Virus record (IMG/VR): IMGVR_UViG_3300020122_000144
Span: 1-54,876 of that record
Direction: 5' to 3' (one strand)
DNA: 54,876 nt
Source of the DNA: a virus
In this document: piece by piece, positions 37,252-44,937 of the stretch
How the letters are laid out: each line of letters starts with the position of its first letter
Position numbering within the stretch: the stretch's first letter is position 1
Program-made: the position numbers and the translations under genes
The notes under the pieces: model-generated
What the model saw: the letters and a program-made list of their open reading frames with translations, nothing else
Told to the model about the DNA's origin: nothing
Database searches by the model: none

Positions 37252-38475
37252 TCAGAACTCGACGACGCCGTTCTTGGCGGGGTTGGAGCAGTAGGTCGCG
37301 CAGCGGTAGAGTGTCCGAAATTCATACGAGTCCGCGCCCGCGGTGCGCAGCCACGACATCTTGTCGAGGAAGTCGACCTTGGGGATCTGACCCATCGACG
37401 GCATGAGCCACGTCGACATGTCGAGCATGTACGCCGTGCCCTGCGAAAGGAACGGGTCGGTCATGATCTTGATCGTGCCGAACGGCGCGACGTACTCGAT
37501 TGCCGAGAAACCGATCTGCGGGTTCTTGAACGCGGTCTCGGTCGTGATGCGGACGTTCGTCGTGAGGTCCTTCGAGATGTCGGCGAAGTCGAGATCGTTG
37601 ACGAAGAAGTGCGTCGGCTTGCTCTTCAGCCGGTGCAGCATCATGCCGAGCTGGATCATCGACTCCTTCTTCGGAGCGCCCTTACCCTGGTAGGGCACGC
37701 CCGCGAGGCGCACCGGATCGGCCGAGCGCGTGACGCCGTTGAACGACGTCCCGAGGACGGCGGAGCGGAGCGAGCCGGGGACGATCCACGCCGGGATGCC
37801 CTGGAACGCGAGGCCGAAGTCTCCGTCCATGAAGAGGTAATCGGTGTTGACGGGCGACGTGATGCCCGTGTCCCAGTTGCCCGACGCCGTGAGGACGCCG
37901 GTGAAGAGGTCGACCGCGGTGAGCGTGACCGAGCCGACCTTGACGGTGCCGGTCGTGCCGTCCGTGGCGCTCAACTTGATGACCTGGCCGACGCGGAAGT
38001 TGATCGCGTCCGACACGTTGGCCAACGTCTGCACGAGGCCGGTGACAGTCGTGGAGCCGTCGAGCTTGCCGATGGAGCCGCCGCCGTTGTGCCAGAGGGC
38101 TGCGCCGATCTGCTGGCCGATCGCGTCGTACGCGCCTTCGGTCTCGGAGATGACGGCCTTGACGAACGCGCCGCGATCGTTGCCGGTCTTGTCGAGGACT
38201 TCGCCGGAGACGAGCGCGCGGGCGTAGCCGCTGCGCCACGGGCAGGACCACTGCTTGTAGACCGACGCGCCGGACGACGTGAACGCCGTGGTGTCCGTCT
38301 GCGAGACAGCCGACGTGATGGAGGAGCGGATCGCGCCGAGGTACGCGGAGCCGGAGCCGCCGGTGTCCTTGGGCATCACGGCGAGCGCGGGCGACTGGAT
38401 CACCAGCGTCTCGACCTTCTTCGTCGTGTAGTACTGCTTTAGAATCGGCGTCGCCGCCGAGATATCGAATGCCAT
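37252..38475 (-). CDS. Major capsid protein, 407 aa
   Basis: Begins MAFDISAATPILKQYYTTKK. Length and the order of helical N-arm, central SGEVLDKTGNDRGAFVKAVI helix region, beta insertions and C-terminal beta (MLDMSTWLMPSMGQIPKVDF) fit an HK97-fold capsid subunit. It sits downstream of scaffold and portal and upstream of head-tail genes, the canonical place. AGGAG is seven bases from the ATG but is sequestered in the conserved leader 38479-38584, which suggests regulated, high-level translation. No separate protease gene was recognised. Confidence 0.75.
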   Translation of the reverse strand: MAFDISAATPILKQYYTTKKVETLVIQSPALAVMPKDTGGSGSAYLGAIRSSITSAVSQTDTTAFTSSGASVYKQWSCPWRSGYARALVSGEVLDKTGNDRGAFVKAVISETEGAYDAIGQQIGAALWHNGGGSIGKLDGSTTVTGLVQTLANVSDAINFRVGQVIKLSATDGTTGTVKVGSVTLTAVDLFTGVLTASGNWDTGITSPVNTDYLFMDGDFGLAFQGIPAWIVPGSLRSAVLGTSFNGVTRSADPVRLAGVPYQGKGAPKKESMIQLGMMLHRLKSKPTHFFVNDLDFADISKDLTTNVRITTETAFKNPQIGFSAIEYVAPFGTIKIMTDPFLSQGTAYMLDMSTWLMPSMGQIPKVDFLDKMSWLRTAGADSYEFRTLYRCATYCSNPAKNGVVEF

Positions 38476-38478
38476 GCG

Positions 38479-38584
38479 AGGCTCCTGAGCCGCTCCGCGT
38501 TGGCGGGCTGCGGCGGTTGAAATCGATTCGGGCTCGCCGACCTGGAGTCAGGGGTCGGGTGCCGCGGGCGATTTTCAGGAGCCT
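38479..38584 (-). promoter_or_regulatory. Conserved structured leader RNA, copy 1 (capsid gene)
   Basis: Transcript stems: P1 AGGCTCCTGA/TCAGGAGCCT, ten perfect pairs (+ 38575-38584 with 38479-38488); P2 AAATCG/CGATTT (+ 38569-38574 with 38520-38525); P3 CCGA-CCTG/CAGG-TCGG (+ 38537-38558); P4 GCCGC/GCGGC (+ 38489-38493 with 38510-38514). The AGGAG ribosome site is inside P1, three bases before ATG. Confidence 0.75.
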
Positions 38585-38590
38585 GCGCAA

Positions 38591-38618
38591 CGAGACGTCG
38601 TCGTCAGTGGACGTCTCG
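38591..38618. other. Strong hairpin between capsid leader and + strand island
   Basis: Perfect 9-bp inverted repeat CGAGACGTC/GACGTCTCG with a 10-base loop. No T run on either side, so not a standard terminator. The remaining part of 38585-38702 holds the palindromic ATTGGTAATCAGCG motif (about 38632-38646) and a hairpin TTGGAC/GTCCAA at 38682-38700 that includes the GGAGGT ribosome site of the next + gene. Confidence 0.55.
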
Positions 38619-38702
38619 AATGTTGGAATGGTGATTGGTAATCAGCGATGCGTCAACAGGCGCGATGTGCTAGTGGGTTGATTGGACATTGGAGGTCCAA
38701 AC

Positions 38703-38891
38703 ATGGCGGATGAACACATCACATCTGAGCAGCGCGCGGCGGTCGTCGAGGCTATTCACCGACTCGGTGTAAGCGAGGCCGCAAAGCGGCTCGGACTGTC
38801 CAACGAGTCCGTCTTGCGACTGGCCATTGGCGCAGGATCGCAGTCGGGGACAGAGGCGCTAGCTGCCTCTCGAATCGAAAGGTTGGCCTGA
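38703..38891 (+). CDS. Small HTH protein, first gene of the + strand island
   Basis: 62 residues; ATG seven bases after a perfect GGAGGT. VVEAIHRLGVSEAAKRLGLS is an AraC/resolvase-like helix-turn-helix seen in small regulators and next to homing endonucleases. Transcribed against the surrounding capsid operon and coupled to the endonuclease gene by overlap (shared base at 38891). Confidence 0.65.
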   Translation: MADEHITSEQRAAVVEAIHRLGVSEAAKRLGLSNESVLRLAIGAGSQSGTEALAASRIERLA

Positions 38892-39400
38892 TGGGTGTCC
38901 GTGTCGACATGACAGGGCGCACATGCGGGCGGTGGACCGTCACCGGCCCCGGGCCATCTCGCGCAGGGGACGCGTACTGGATGTGCCGGTGCGCCTGCGG
39001 CGTCGAGCGTGCTGTGGTGGGGAAAGATCTGCGGCGCGGCGGATCGGTGTCGTGCGGCTGCTATCAGGCCGAGGCGGTAAGCGCGGCCCTGACCACTCAT
39101 GGCCAGAGCCAGCATTCGCCGGAATATCAGGCGTGGAGAAGTATGCTCGGTCGCTGCTTGCAAAAACGGCGAGGCAGTTATCCGAATTACGGGGGCCGTG
39201 GCATCACCGTTTGCGATGAGTGGAAACTCTCTTTCGAGGCGTTCATCTCGCACATCGGGCCGCGCCCGTCTCCTGGACACAGCGTCGACCGCATCAACAA
39301 CGACGGCAACTATGAGCCGAGCAATGTGCGCTGGGCGACCCGTTCGCAGCAGCAACAAAACCGGCGACCCATCCTCCGCGCCGTGAAGGCGCCCACATGA
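38891..39400 (+). CDS. HNH-type homing endonuclease with zinc-ribbon and SF-E-F region
   Basis: 169 residues. N-terminal zinc ribbon (MCRCACGVERAVV, SVSCGCYQAEA), then PEYQAWRSMLGRC, YGGRGITVCDEWK, SFEAFISHIGPRPSPGHSVD and DRINNDGNYEPSNVRWATRS, ending QQQQNRRP. This is the usual order in the phage HNH/AP2-like endonuclease family, whose members move into intron-free intergenic sites. Inserted between capsid and paralogue genes in reverse orientation. The DRIN-NDGNY-W core is intact, so it should be active. Confidence 0.85.
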   Translation: MGVRVDMTGRTCGRWTVTGPGPSRAGDAYWMCRCACGVERAVVGKDLRRGGSVSCGCYQAEAVSAALTTHGQSQHSPEYQAWRSMLGRCLQKRRGSYPNYGGRGITVCDEWKLSFEAFISHIGPRPSPGHSVDRINNDGNYEPSNVRWATRSQQQQNRRPILRAVKAPT

Positions 39401-39579
39401 CCGACGGCCTCCGCCCGCCCATCCCCTACACGATCCGCTTGGTCGACGCGGCGCACTTCAACGTCGACCGCTGCGTCTCTTGCGGTCGCAAGCTGACGCG
39501 GCGCGTGGACGCGTATGGCCGGGCGTTCTACTGGGAGACCGACCACGAACCGTGGTGCGGCGTGCGGATGCTGCGCTAG
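39397..39579 (+). CDS. Small CxxC protein, last gene of the island
   Basis: 60 residues; ATGA coupled to the endonuclease. CVSCGRKLTRR with a C-terminal HEPWCG supplies a three- to four-ligand zinc site. Ends one base before the convergent stop of the paralogue at 39581. Confidence 0.5.
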   Translation: MTDGLRPPIPYTIRLVDAAHFNVDRCVSCGRKLTRRVDAYGRAFYWETDHEPWCGVRMLR

Positions 39580-39580
39580 C

Positions 39581-40348
39581 TCAGCGCGCGACCATCACGA
39601 GCTCAAACTCAGGGCTCGCCGAGGCGCCCTGAGCCAACGCCCACTGGTGAATCGTGAACGTGCCGCCCGGGGGCACGATGACCGGCGGGCTATTCGCCAC
39701 GCGCTTGGAGTTCTGCGACACCTGCGCCGCCGTGAGGCCCGGGTGACCGAAGTGGTCGCCGCGGCCGAAGTTGATGATGAACTCGTCGCCGACGATGTTC
39801 AGCGCGCCGAGCTGGCCGCGACCGACGACGCGAGCCGAGCCCGAGGCCGCCGCGATGACCGAGACGGTCGCCGAGGACTGGAACTTGATGACCGGAGCCA
39901 CCGAGACCGAGGCGTTGCCGTTCGGGTTGACCGGTACGATCGCGGTCGCGAAGTTGTCGGTCGTGATGGCGCGGTACGTCGGATCGAGCACGCACGCGTA
40001 GTAGTGGACCGTCGACGACGTGGCCGCCGCGCTGGCGATCTGCTTCAGTGAGAGGATGTAGAGCGACTTGCCGCCCATCGGCTCGTTGTTGTAGACGTAG
40101 GTGCTCGGGCCGGTCGCGTTGAACGCCGTCTGCGCGGTCACGCCGGTGAGCCCGGTTCCCACGGTCGGCGACGTTGCGACGAGGAGCGAGCCCTCTTCGG
40201 CGTAGCCGTAGAGATTCCCGTCAGCCTCGGAGATGTTGAGCTCGCCGTAGCGCTTGAGGCGAACGGTCTTCGCGATGTCGCGGTCGTCGGGAAACCCGCT
40301 CGCGAGGACACGAGAAACGAAGCCCTGAATCTGTGCTTTGGCGCCCAT
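39581..40348 (-). CDS. Virion-region paralogue B, 255 aa
   Basis: Shares with its neighbour (40385-41161) MGAKAQIQGF, DDRD, YGE, EEGSLLVAT, PTVGTG, GGKSLY, VNPNGNAS, FGRGD, GHPGLTA and an E-x-VM-x-AR end: a tandem duplication. Low-charge, beta-rich second half. Placed between scaffold and major capsid genes, so it may be a capsid decoration or minor capsid protein; I do not recognise a family. AAGGAA precedes the ATG. Confidence 0.6.
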   Translation of the reverse strand: MGAKAQIQGFVSRVLASGFPDDRDIAKTVRLKRYGELNISEADGNLYGYAEEGSLLVATSPTVGTGLTGVTAQTAFNATGPSTYVYNNEPMGGKSLYILSLKQIASAAATSSTVHYYACVLDPTYRAITTDNFATAIVPVNPNGNASVSVAPVIKFQSSATVSVIAAASGSARVVGRGQLGALNIVGDEFIINFGRGDHFGHPGLTAAQVSQNSKRVANSPPVIVPPGGTFTIHQWALAQGASASPEFELVMVAR

Positions 40349-40384
40349 GATTTTTTCCTTATCTCAACGTTCAGAGCGTTCAGC

Positions 40385-41161
40385 TCAGCGAGCCCACATG
40401 ACGATTTCAGCTTCCGGCTGAATCGCCGCCGTCGTCAGCGCCGGAAACCAGAAGTGACCCGTGAGGCTGCTCTGGGGCGGGATGATGCAGGGCGGGTGAT
40501 TGGTCACCAGGTGACGGCAGGTGGTTTCCACCGCGGTGAGCCCGGGATGCCCCGCGACGTCGCCGCGACCGAAGACCATGGTGTACGCGTCGCCGATGAG
40601 CGGAATGGTCCCCGCGAGCCAGCCCTGCGCGATGCGGCGCGGGCTGACGATCGCCGAGCAAATGCTCGGGGTCGCGCTGTTCTGCATCTTGCACGTGATG
40701 GCGACGGACGTTGCCGAGGCGTTGCCGTTCGGATTGACGACGGACATCTGCTGTCCGCTGTCCGTCGCGAACGAGCGCGCCGCCGTGTCCATGAAGTAGG
40801 CGAACTTCGCGCCCGTCGCCGCAGTCACCGCGGTCGTGACGATCAGCTTGACGTGCGAGAGGTAGAGCGACTTGCCGCCCGCCGGCTCGGGGTTGAAGAT
40901 GTAGAGCTGCGGCGCTGTGTCGACGAACGACTGGCAGCCGTTGCCGGTGATCGACCATGTGAAGCCTGTGCCCACGGTCGGGTTCGTGGCGACGAGGAGC
41001 GAGCCCTCCTCGCAGTAGCCGTACTGGCTGCGGTCGAACTCGGAGACGTTCACCTCGCCGTACTTCTTGAGCCGCAGCGTCTTCGCGACGTCGCGGTCGT
41101 CGACGTAGGGCGCCGGCAGGAGGCGAGAAATGAAGCCCTGGATCTGTGCTTTTGCGCCCAT
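40385..41161 (-). CDS. Virion-region paralogue A, 258 aa
   Basis: First copy in transcription order. Same segments as paralogue B at the ends and core, but the middle (about 65-180) has diverged: here WSITGNGCQSFVDTAPQLY and extra cysteines. CAGGAG lies seven bases before ATG. The duplication suggests two surface forms or hetero-oligomer subunits of one capsid feature. Confidence 0.6.
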   Translation of the reverse strand: MGAKAQIQGFISRLLPAPYVDDRDVAKTLRLKKYGEVNVSEFDRSQYGYCEEGSLLVATNPTVGTGFTWSITGNGCQSFVDTAPQLYIFNPEPAGGKSLYLSHVKLIVTTAVTAATGAKFAYFMDTAARSFATDSGQQMSVVNPNGNASATSVAITCKMQNSATPSICSAIVSPRRIAQGWLAGTIPLIGDAYTMVFGRGDVAGHPGLTAVETTCRHLVTNHPPCIIPPQSSLTGHFWFPALTTAAIQPEAEIVMWAR

Positions 41162-41176
41162 GTCGATCTCCTGAGG

Positions 41177-41479
41177 TCAGCTCTCGCCGCCGTCGTCTTC
41201 GCCGCCGTCGTCTTCGTCTTCGACGTCGAGAGACAGCTCCATGTTGTCCAGCGCCTCGCCGAGGCCCTTGCGGATGCGCACCAGGTTGCGGTTCATCGCC
41301 GTCAGCGCGTCGAGAACGGCCTCGTTGTCGACCGCACGACCATCGAGGTCGGTGACCGACACGCACGTGACCACGACATCGGCTGACGTTCCGTCTTCCT
41401 GAACGACGCCGCGCAGCATAACTAGTTTGCCTAGCTTGCCGGTGCCGTCCGCAAAGAGTGCAGCCTTCGCTTCAGCCAT
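41177..41479 (-). CDS. Acidic-tailed hypothetical protein, 100 aa
   Basis: Beta-rich N-terminal half (LVMLRGVVQEDGTSADVVVT), a helix (LTAMNRNLVRIRKGLGEAL), then a DE/G tail (DVEDEDDGGEDDGGES). Lies in the head gene block. The 93-base gap upstream (41480-41572) holds the TTGGTAATCGG motif and a CGGCA/TGCCG hairpin. Confidence 0.55.
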   Translation of the reverse strand: MAEAKAALFADGTGKLGKLVMLRGVVQEDGTSADVVVTCVSVTDLDGRAVDNEAVLDALTAMNRNLVRIRKGLGEALDNMELSLDVEDEDDGGEDDGGES

Positions 41480-41572
41480 TGAACACCCCTACGGTGCCTT
41501 GGTAATCGGCAGTCGTCAATTGCCGCGCTCGGTCGCTATGTCGAATGGGAAGTGGGTTATCGAGAATGGCAA

Positions 41573-41800
41573 TTAGTTGGCCGCGATTCTCACGCTGTCG
41601 ATGTGTGCGCCGAGACTTGGGGCGGTCCCGTCAGATAGGCGCTTCGTCACGTGCTCCGCCTGAATCCAGCCGTCCTTGTCGGCAAGTCGAGTGAGGCGCC
41701 ACGGGCCGGGTGCGCAGCCGCAGTTCCAGCCGTGACCGAAGCCGATGCACTGGACCTCGATGAGATCGCCGACGCGGACCTTGGTGCGAGGCCGGCTCAC
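41573..41800 (-). CDS. Hypothetical protein, 75 aa
   Basis: GTG start at 41800 coupled to the scaffold stop. SH3-like small beta-barrel pattern (KVRVGDLIEVQCIGFGHGWN, GPWRLTRLADKDGWIQAEHV). Role unknown. Confidence 0.5.
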   Translation of the reverse strand: MSRPRTKVRVGDLIEVQCIGFGHGWNCGCAPGPWRLTRLADKDGWIQAEHVTKRLSDGTAPSLGAHIDSVRIAAN

Positions 41801-42786
41801 GTCGGCTCCGGCAGCGACGCTGCGATGTGCGCGAGCTGCTGCTCTTCGGTGAGCGAATCCCACGCCGCGGGGGCAACGGCGCGCGTCTGCGCTTGCTTGT
41901 TGGTGAGCGTGGCGCCCGAGGGCTTGGCCTTGGCGGGGGCTGCGGGTGCGGCGGGAGCGGCGGCCTTCTCTTTCCTTGTCAGCTTGATGTACATCTCGGC
42001 CGCTTCGGCGATCTGCTCCGTCGTGAGGTGACCCGTCTTGTGGCCCCTATTCTCCATCCGCCGCAGCGCGAGGTGCGCCTTGTCTAGCTGTCCGTCCGTG
42101 GTGAGCTGAGAGAGTTCGGGGTACGACGTCGCATCGTCGGCGACCTTCGCAAAGTTGGCTTCGGCCTGCGCCACGAGCCTTGCCGTCTGCGCCGCCTTCT
42201 GCTCGTTCGCGAGTCGCTGTTCCAGCGCTGCCGCACGCGCATCGGAGGCGTCGAGCCTCTCCTGCAACCGCTGCGTCACCGCCTCGGGCGTGTTCTCCCG
42301 CAGCGCGCGCGCCGCAAGGTCGGCGTCGGTCATGCCGGCGTTGACCTTCAGCGCCTTGTACGGGTCGGCTTTGAACGCGGCCTCGCGCTCCAAGTGCGCG
42401 GCGTTCTCGCGCCGCAGCGCCTCCGCCTCGCGCGCCGAACGCTGCACGGCCTCGCGCTGCTCGGCTAGCGCCGCCTGCTGCGCGGCATACCGCCGCGAGC
42501 CCTCGCGTGCGACCTTCGCGGCCTTCGCGGCTCGCTCGAGCGCCTCGTCGGGGACAGGGGCGACGGGCTCGACGATCGGCTCCTCGGTAGCGGCTTCCTC
42601 CGTCGCCTCCGCAGGCTTCAGCGCCTCCGTGGCCGCCGCCGCATCCTCGTCGATGGTCGTGGCGGTCGGCTCCGGCAAGAGCGCCGACAGTTCCTCGATG
42701 GTGGGCTCCCCTTGCTCGGAGGCCGACTGCGTGATGATGGGCGCGCCCGAGAGGGCGATGGGGGCGGCGGTGGCTTGCTGTGTCAT
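41797..42786 (-). CDS. Scaffolding protein, 329 aa
   Basis: Acidic disordered N-terminus, long charged coiled coil (about 90-215: ALERAAKAAKVAREGSRRYA and LEQRLANEQKAAQTARLVAQ), Ala/Pro/Lys linker and a helical C-terminus (WDSLTEEQQLAHIAASLPEP). This is the standard composition of an internal scaffold that binds coat protein by its C-terminus. It sits five bases after the portal gene, before the capsid genes. No protease motif is fused. Confidence 0.75.
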   Translation of the reverse strand: MTQQATAAPIALSGAPIITQSASEQGEPTIEELSALLPEPTATTIDEDAAAATEALKPAEATEEAATEEPIVEPVAPVPDEALERAAKAAKVAREGSRRYAAQQAALAEQREAVQRSAREAEALRRENAAHLEREAAFKADPYKALKVNAGMTDADLAARALRENTPEAVTQRLQERLDASDARAAALEQRLANEQKAAQTARLVAQAEANFAKVADDATSYPELSQLTTDGQLDKAHLALRRMENRGHKTGHLTTEQIAEAAEMYIKLTRKEKAAAPAAPAAPAKAKPSGATLTNKQAQTRAVAPAAWDSLTEEQQLAHIAASLPEPT

Positions 42787-42791
42787 GATTT

Positions 42792-44684
42792 TCAGGCAGC
42801 TCCTAGAAGATTCTGCGCGGCGCTATGCGCCTGCATACGTGTCACGTCGTTCTGGATGTGCTGGCCCATGCCGGGCTGCTGCGGTGCGGCCGGCGCGGGC
42901 GGAGGCGTCATCGCTTTGATCTGCGCGGTCGCCGAATCCATCCACTGAATCATCTGGTCAAGACGGTCCGCCGGAACCGCGTTGTCGCGCGCCTTCAGAT
43001 AGGACATCTGCATCCACTTCAGAGCGTCCGGGAGATCCATCTGCCCGATCGGGAGTCTGAGCAGCCCCTTCTCGATGATGTTCGTCACGTCGGTCATCGT
43101 GTTGTCGTACGAAGCGTCGGCGTACGACCGCGATGCCTCGTCGTCGGGCATCGCCAGCATGCGGCGCCCCTCGCGCGGATCGATCATCTGCGCGTTCATC
43201 ATGGTCTGCACCTGATCGAGTCGCGCCGCCGGCTCGTCAGCGAGGAAGTTCGTCGGGTACATCGCGAGGACGTATTCCTCCTCGCGCATGTTGACGTCGC
43301 CCCACTTGATCGCGTCCATCATCTTGCCCGGCGCCTTCACCGAGAACTCCGGGTAGTCCTCGGCAATCTCGGCGGCGAGATGGATGATCTGCTGCGCAAT
43401 GCGCATGTACCAATCCTGGTACTCGGCATAGCAAGGCTTGAAGCGGGTGCTGGTCGCCTCCGCGTAGACCAGCAGCGAGCGCCCGGAATTTAGTCCCGGC
43501 GGCTTTTCTCCGGCCGCGTTCATCTGCGGCACGCCGACGAGCTCGAAGGCGCGGCCCCAGAGGCGGTCTAGGTGCGCATAGACGTCGTTGGCGACGGCGT
43601 TGGGTGCGTGGAACGAGGGAGGCGTGCCGCGATACCGAATGATCGACGCCTGCACGTCGTCAATCGCGTTGGTGTTGACGTTGCTGCTCTCCTCGCATAG
43701 CCAATGCCCGACCGCGTACATCTGCGCGCGCTGGATCGAAACCATCATTCGCGACAGCTCGACCTGAATCGGCCCGAGCTCGTCGGCCAACGACTCGCCG
43801 TGGATGCCCTGGATAGGCCGCTCGCGATACAGAATCTCGCAAGGGAAGCGGTGATACGTCCACTCCTCGTCTTCGACGCACTCGTCAACGCCGACCACGG
43901 CGATGACGTGGCGCCCGGCCGTCTCGGAGTCGGGAGGCAAGCTCCACGCCTCGACGACCACGCACCACTCCACGATATTCACTTGGTCGAACGACTCACC
44001 GACGTCATCGAACTCGCCGCCCGTGGCGTGCTCGAGAATTTTCGCGGCCAGCACGGGGTTCTTCTTCATGACCGACGCGGCATACGCGCGCTTGTCCATG
44101 AACTTGACGTGGTAGCCGTTCTGCGGGTGACCGTCCGCGGCCTCCTGATCGTCCCACAGCCACTCCCACGGCAGCGTCCGCTCGATGCCCACGCGCGGCT
44201 TCTTCGGTTCCGTCTTGTCCTTGAAGAACTTCACCACGCCGAACGTGAAGAGCGCCGAGTCGCGGGCGCACTGGTAGGCCTGAATGTGGAGCGACTGGTC
44301 GTAGCATGTGCCGTCGACGAACTTCTCGAGGCGCTTGGCCCTGCGCTGGATGGCGTCGTCGCCGCCGCTCGTGACGAATGAGACCTTGGGCCGGTCCTTC
44401 GTGACCATCGCCACGTAGGTGTTGACGACGCTCTTGACGACGTTGAGTGCGAGGCGTCGGCCGCGGGAAATCTGCCGCTGCCTGTAGAGGCGCGGGCTGA
44501 GGCCCATCATCGGTAGCGAGCCGTACATGCGCGCGGCGCGCAGCATGCCCTCGCGCGTCGTCGCCTGGTCGCGCCAGAGGCGCCCGGCTACGTCGGTCAC
44601 GATGGTCGCGCGCCGGTCCTTATTCTCTTCCGCTTGCCAGCAGACGTCCGCGTTGCCGTTATCGGCGTGGTTGTAGGTGCTCAT
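42792..44684 (-). CDS. Portal protein, 630 aa
   Basis: N-terminal helical region (RRLALNVVKSVVNTYVAMVT), then a mixed alpha/beta wing (LPWEWLWDDQEA, EWCVVVEAWSLPPDSE), a stem-helix region around 330-450 (ELSRMMVSIQRAQMYAVGHW; ISGRSLLVYAEA-type patch) and a helical C-terminus with Pro-rich MTPPPAPAAPQQPG. The order portal then scaffold, behind large terminase, and the size fit podovirus portals. It forms the dodecameric DNA gate and binds terminase. Confidence 0.8.
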   Translation of the reverse strand: MSTYNHADNGNADVCWQAEENKDRRATIVTDVAGRLWRDQATTREGMLRAARMYGSLPMMGLSPRLYRQRQISRGRRLALNVVKSVVNTYVAMVTKDRPKVSFVTSGGDDAIQRRAKRLEKFVDGTCYDQSLHIQAYQCARDSALFTFGVVKFFKDKTEPKKPRVGIERTLPWEWLWDDQEAADGHPQNGYHVKFMDKRAYAASVMKKNPVLAAKILEHATGGEFDDVGESFDQVNIVEWCVVVEAWSLPPDSETAGRHVIAVVGVDECVEDEEWTYHRFPCEILYRERPIQGIHGESLADELGPIQVELSRMMVSIQRAQMYAVGHWLCEESSNVNTNAIDDVQASIIRYRGTPPSFHAPNAVANDVYAHLDRLWGRAFELVGVPQMNAAGEKPPGLNSGRSLLVYAEATSTRFKPCYAEYQDWYMRIAQQIIHLAAEIAEDYPEFSVKAPGKMMDAIKWGDVNMREEEYVLAMYPTNFLADEPAARLDQVQTMMNAQMIDPREGRRMLAMPDDEASRSYADASYDNTMTDVTNIIEKGLLRLPIGQMDLPDALKWMQMSYLKARDNAVPADRLDQMIQWMDSATAQIKAMTPPPAPAAPQQPGMGQHIQNDVTRMQAHSAAQNLLGAA

Positions 44685-44718
44685 TCATGGGAACCTCGGG
44701 CGCAGGGTCGGGGGCAGC

Positions 44719-44937
44719 TCACTCCAGCATCTCCTCGGGAATCCCCTCGGTGCAGGCAAACAGCAGATCGTCGTACTTCTGTTTCTGCGTGCGCGGGACC
44801 TCGGGCTTCGCGTCGGGGTCCTTCGCAACAGCCACCGGCGGAATCGTGATCTCGATGTCGCCAAGCTTGGCTCGGCCCGTGACGCCGGCCTCCTGCATGG
44901 TGGCGATGAACTCGCGGAGTTCGGAGGCGGTAATCAT
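44719..44937 (-). CDS. Hypothetical protein, 72 aa
   Basis: MITASELREFIATMQEAGVT, then GDIEITIPPVAV, a small protein common between terminase and portal genes in many phages; role unknown. ATGA coupled to the terminase stop. Confidence 0.6.
   Translation of the reverse strand: MITASELREFIATMQEAGVTGRAKLGDIEITIPPVAVAKDPDAKPEVPRTQKQKYDDLLFACTEGIPEEMLE

Noticed and set aside
37198-38442. 414-residue + frame opposite the capsid gene
   Set aside because: Antisense shadow; Arg/Asp-rich repeats with no ribosome site, while the minus strand encodes a coherent capsid protein.
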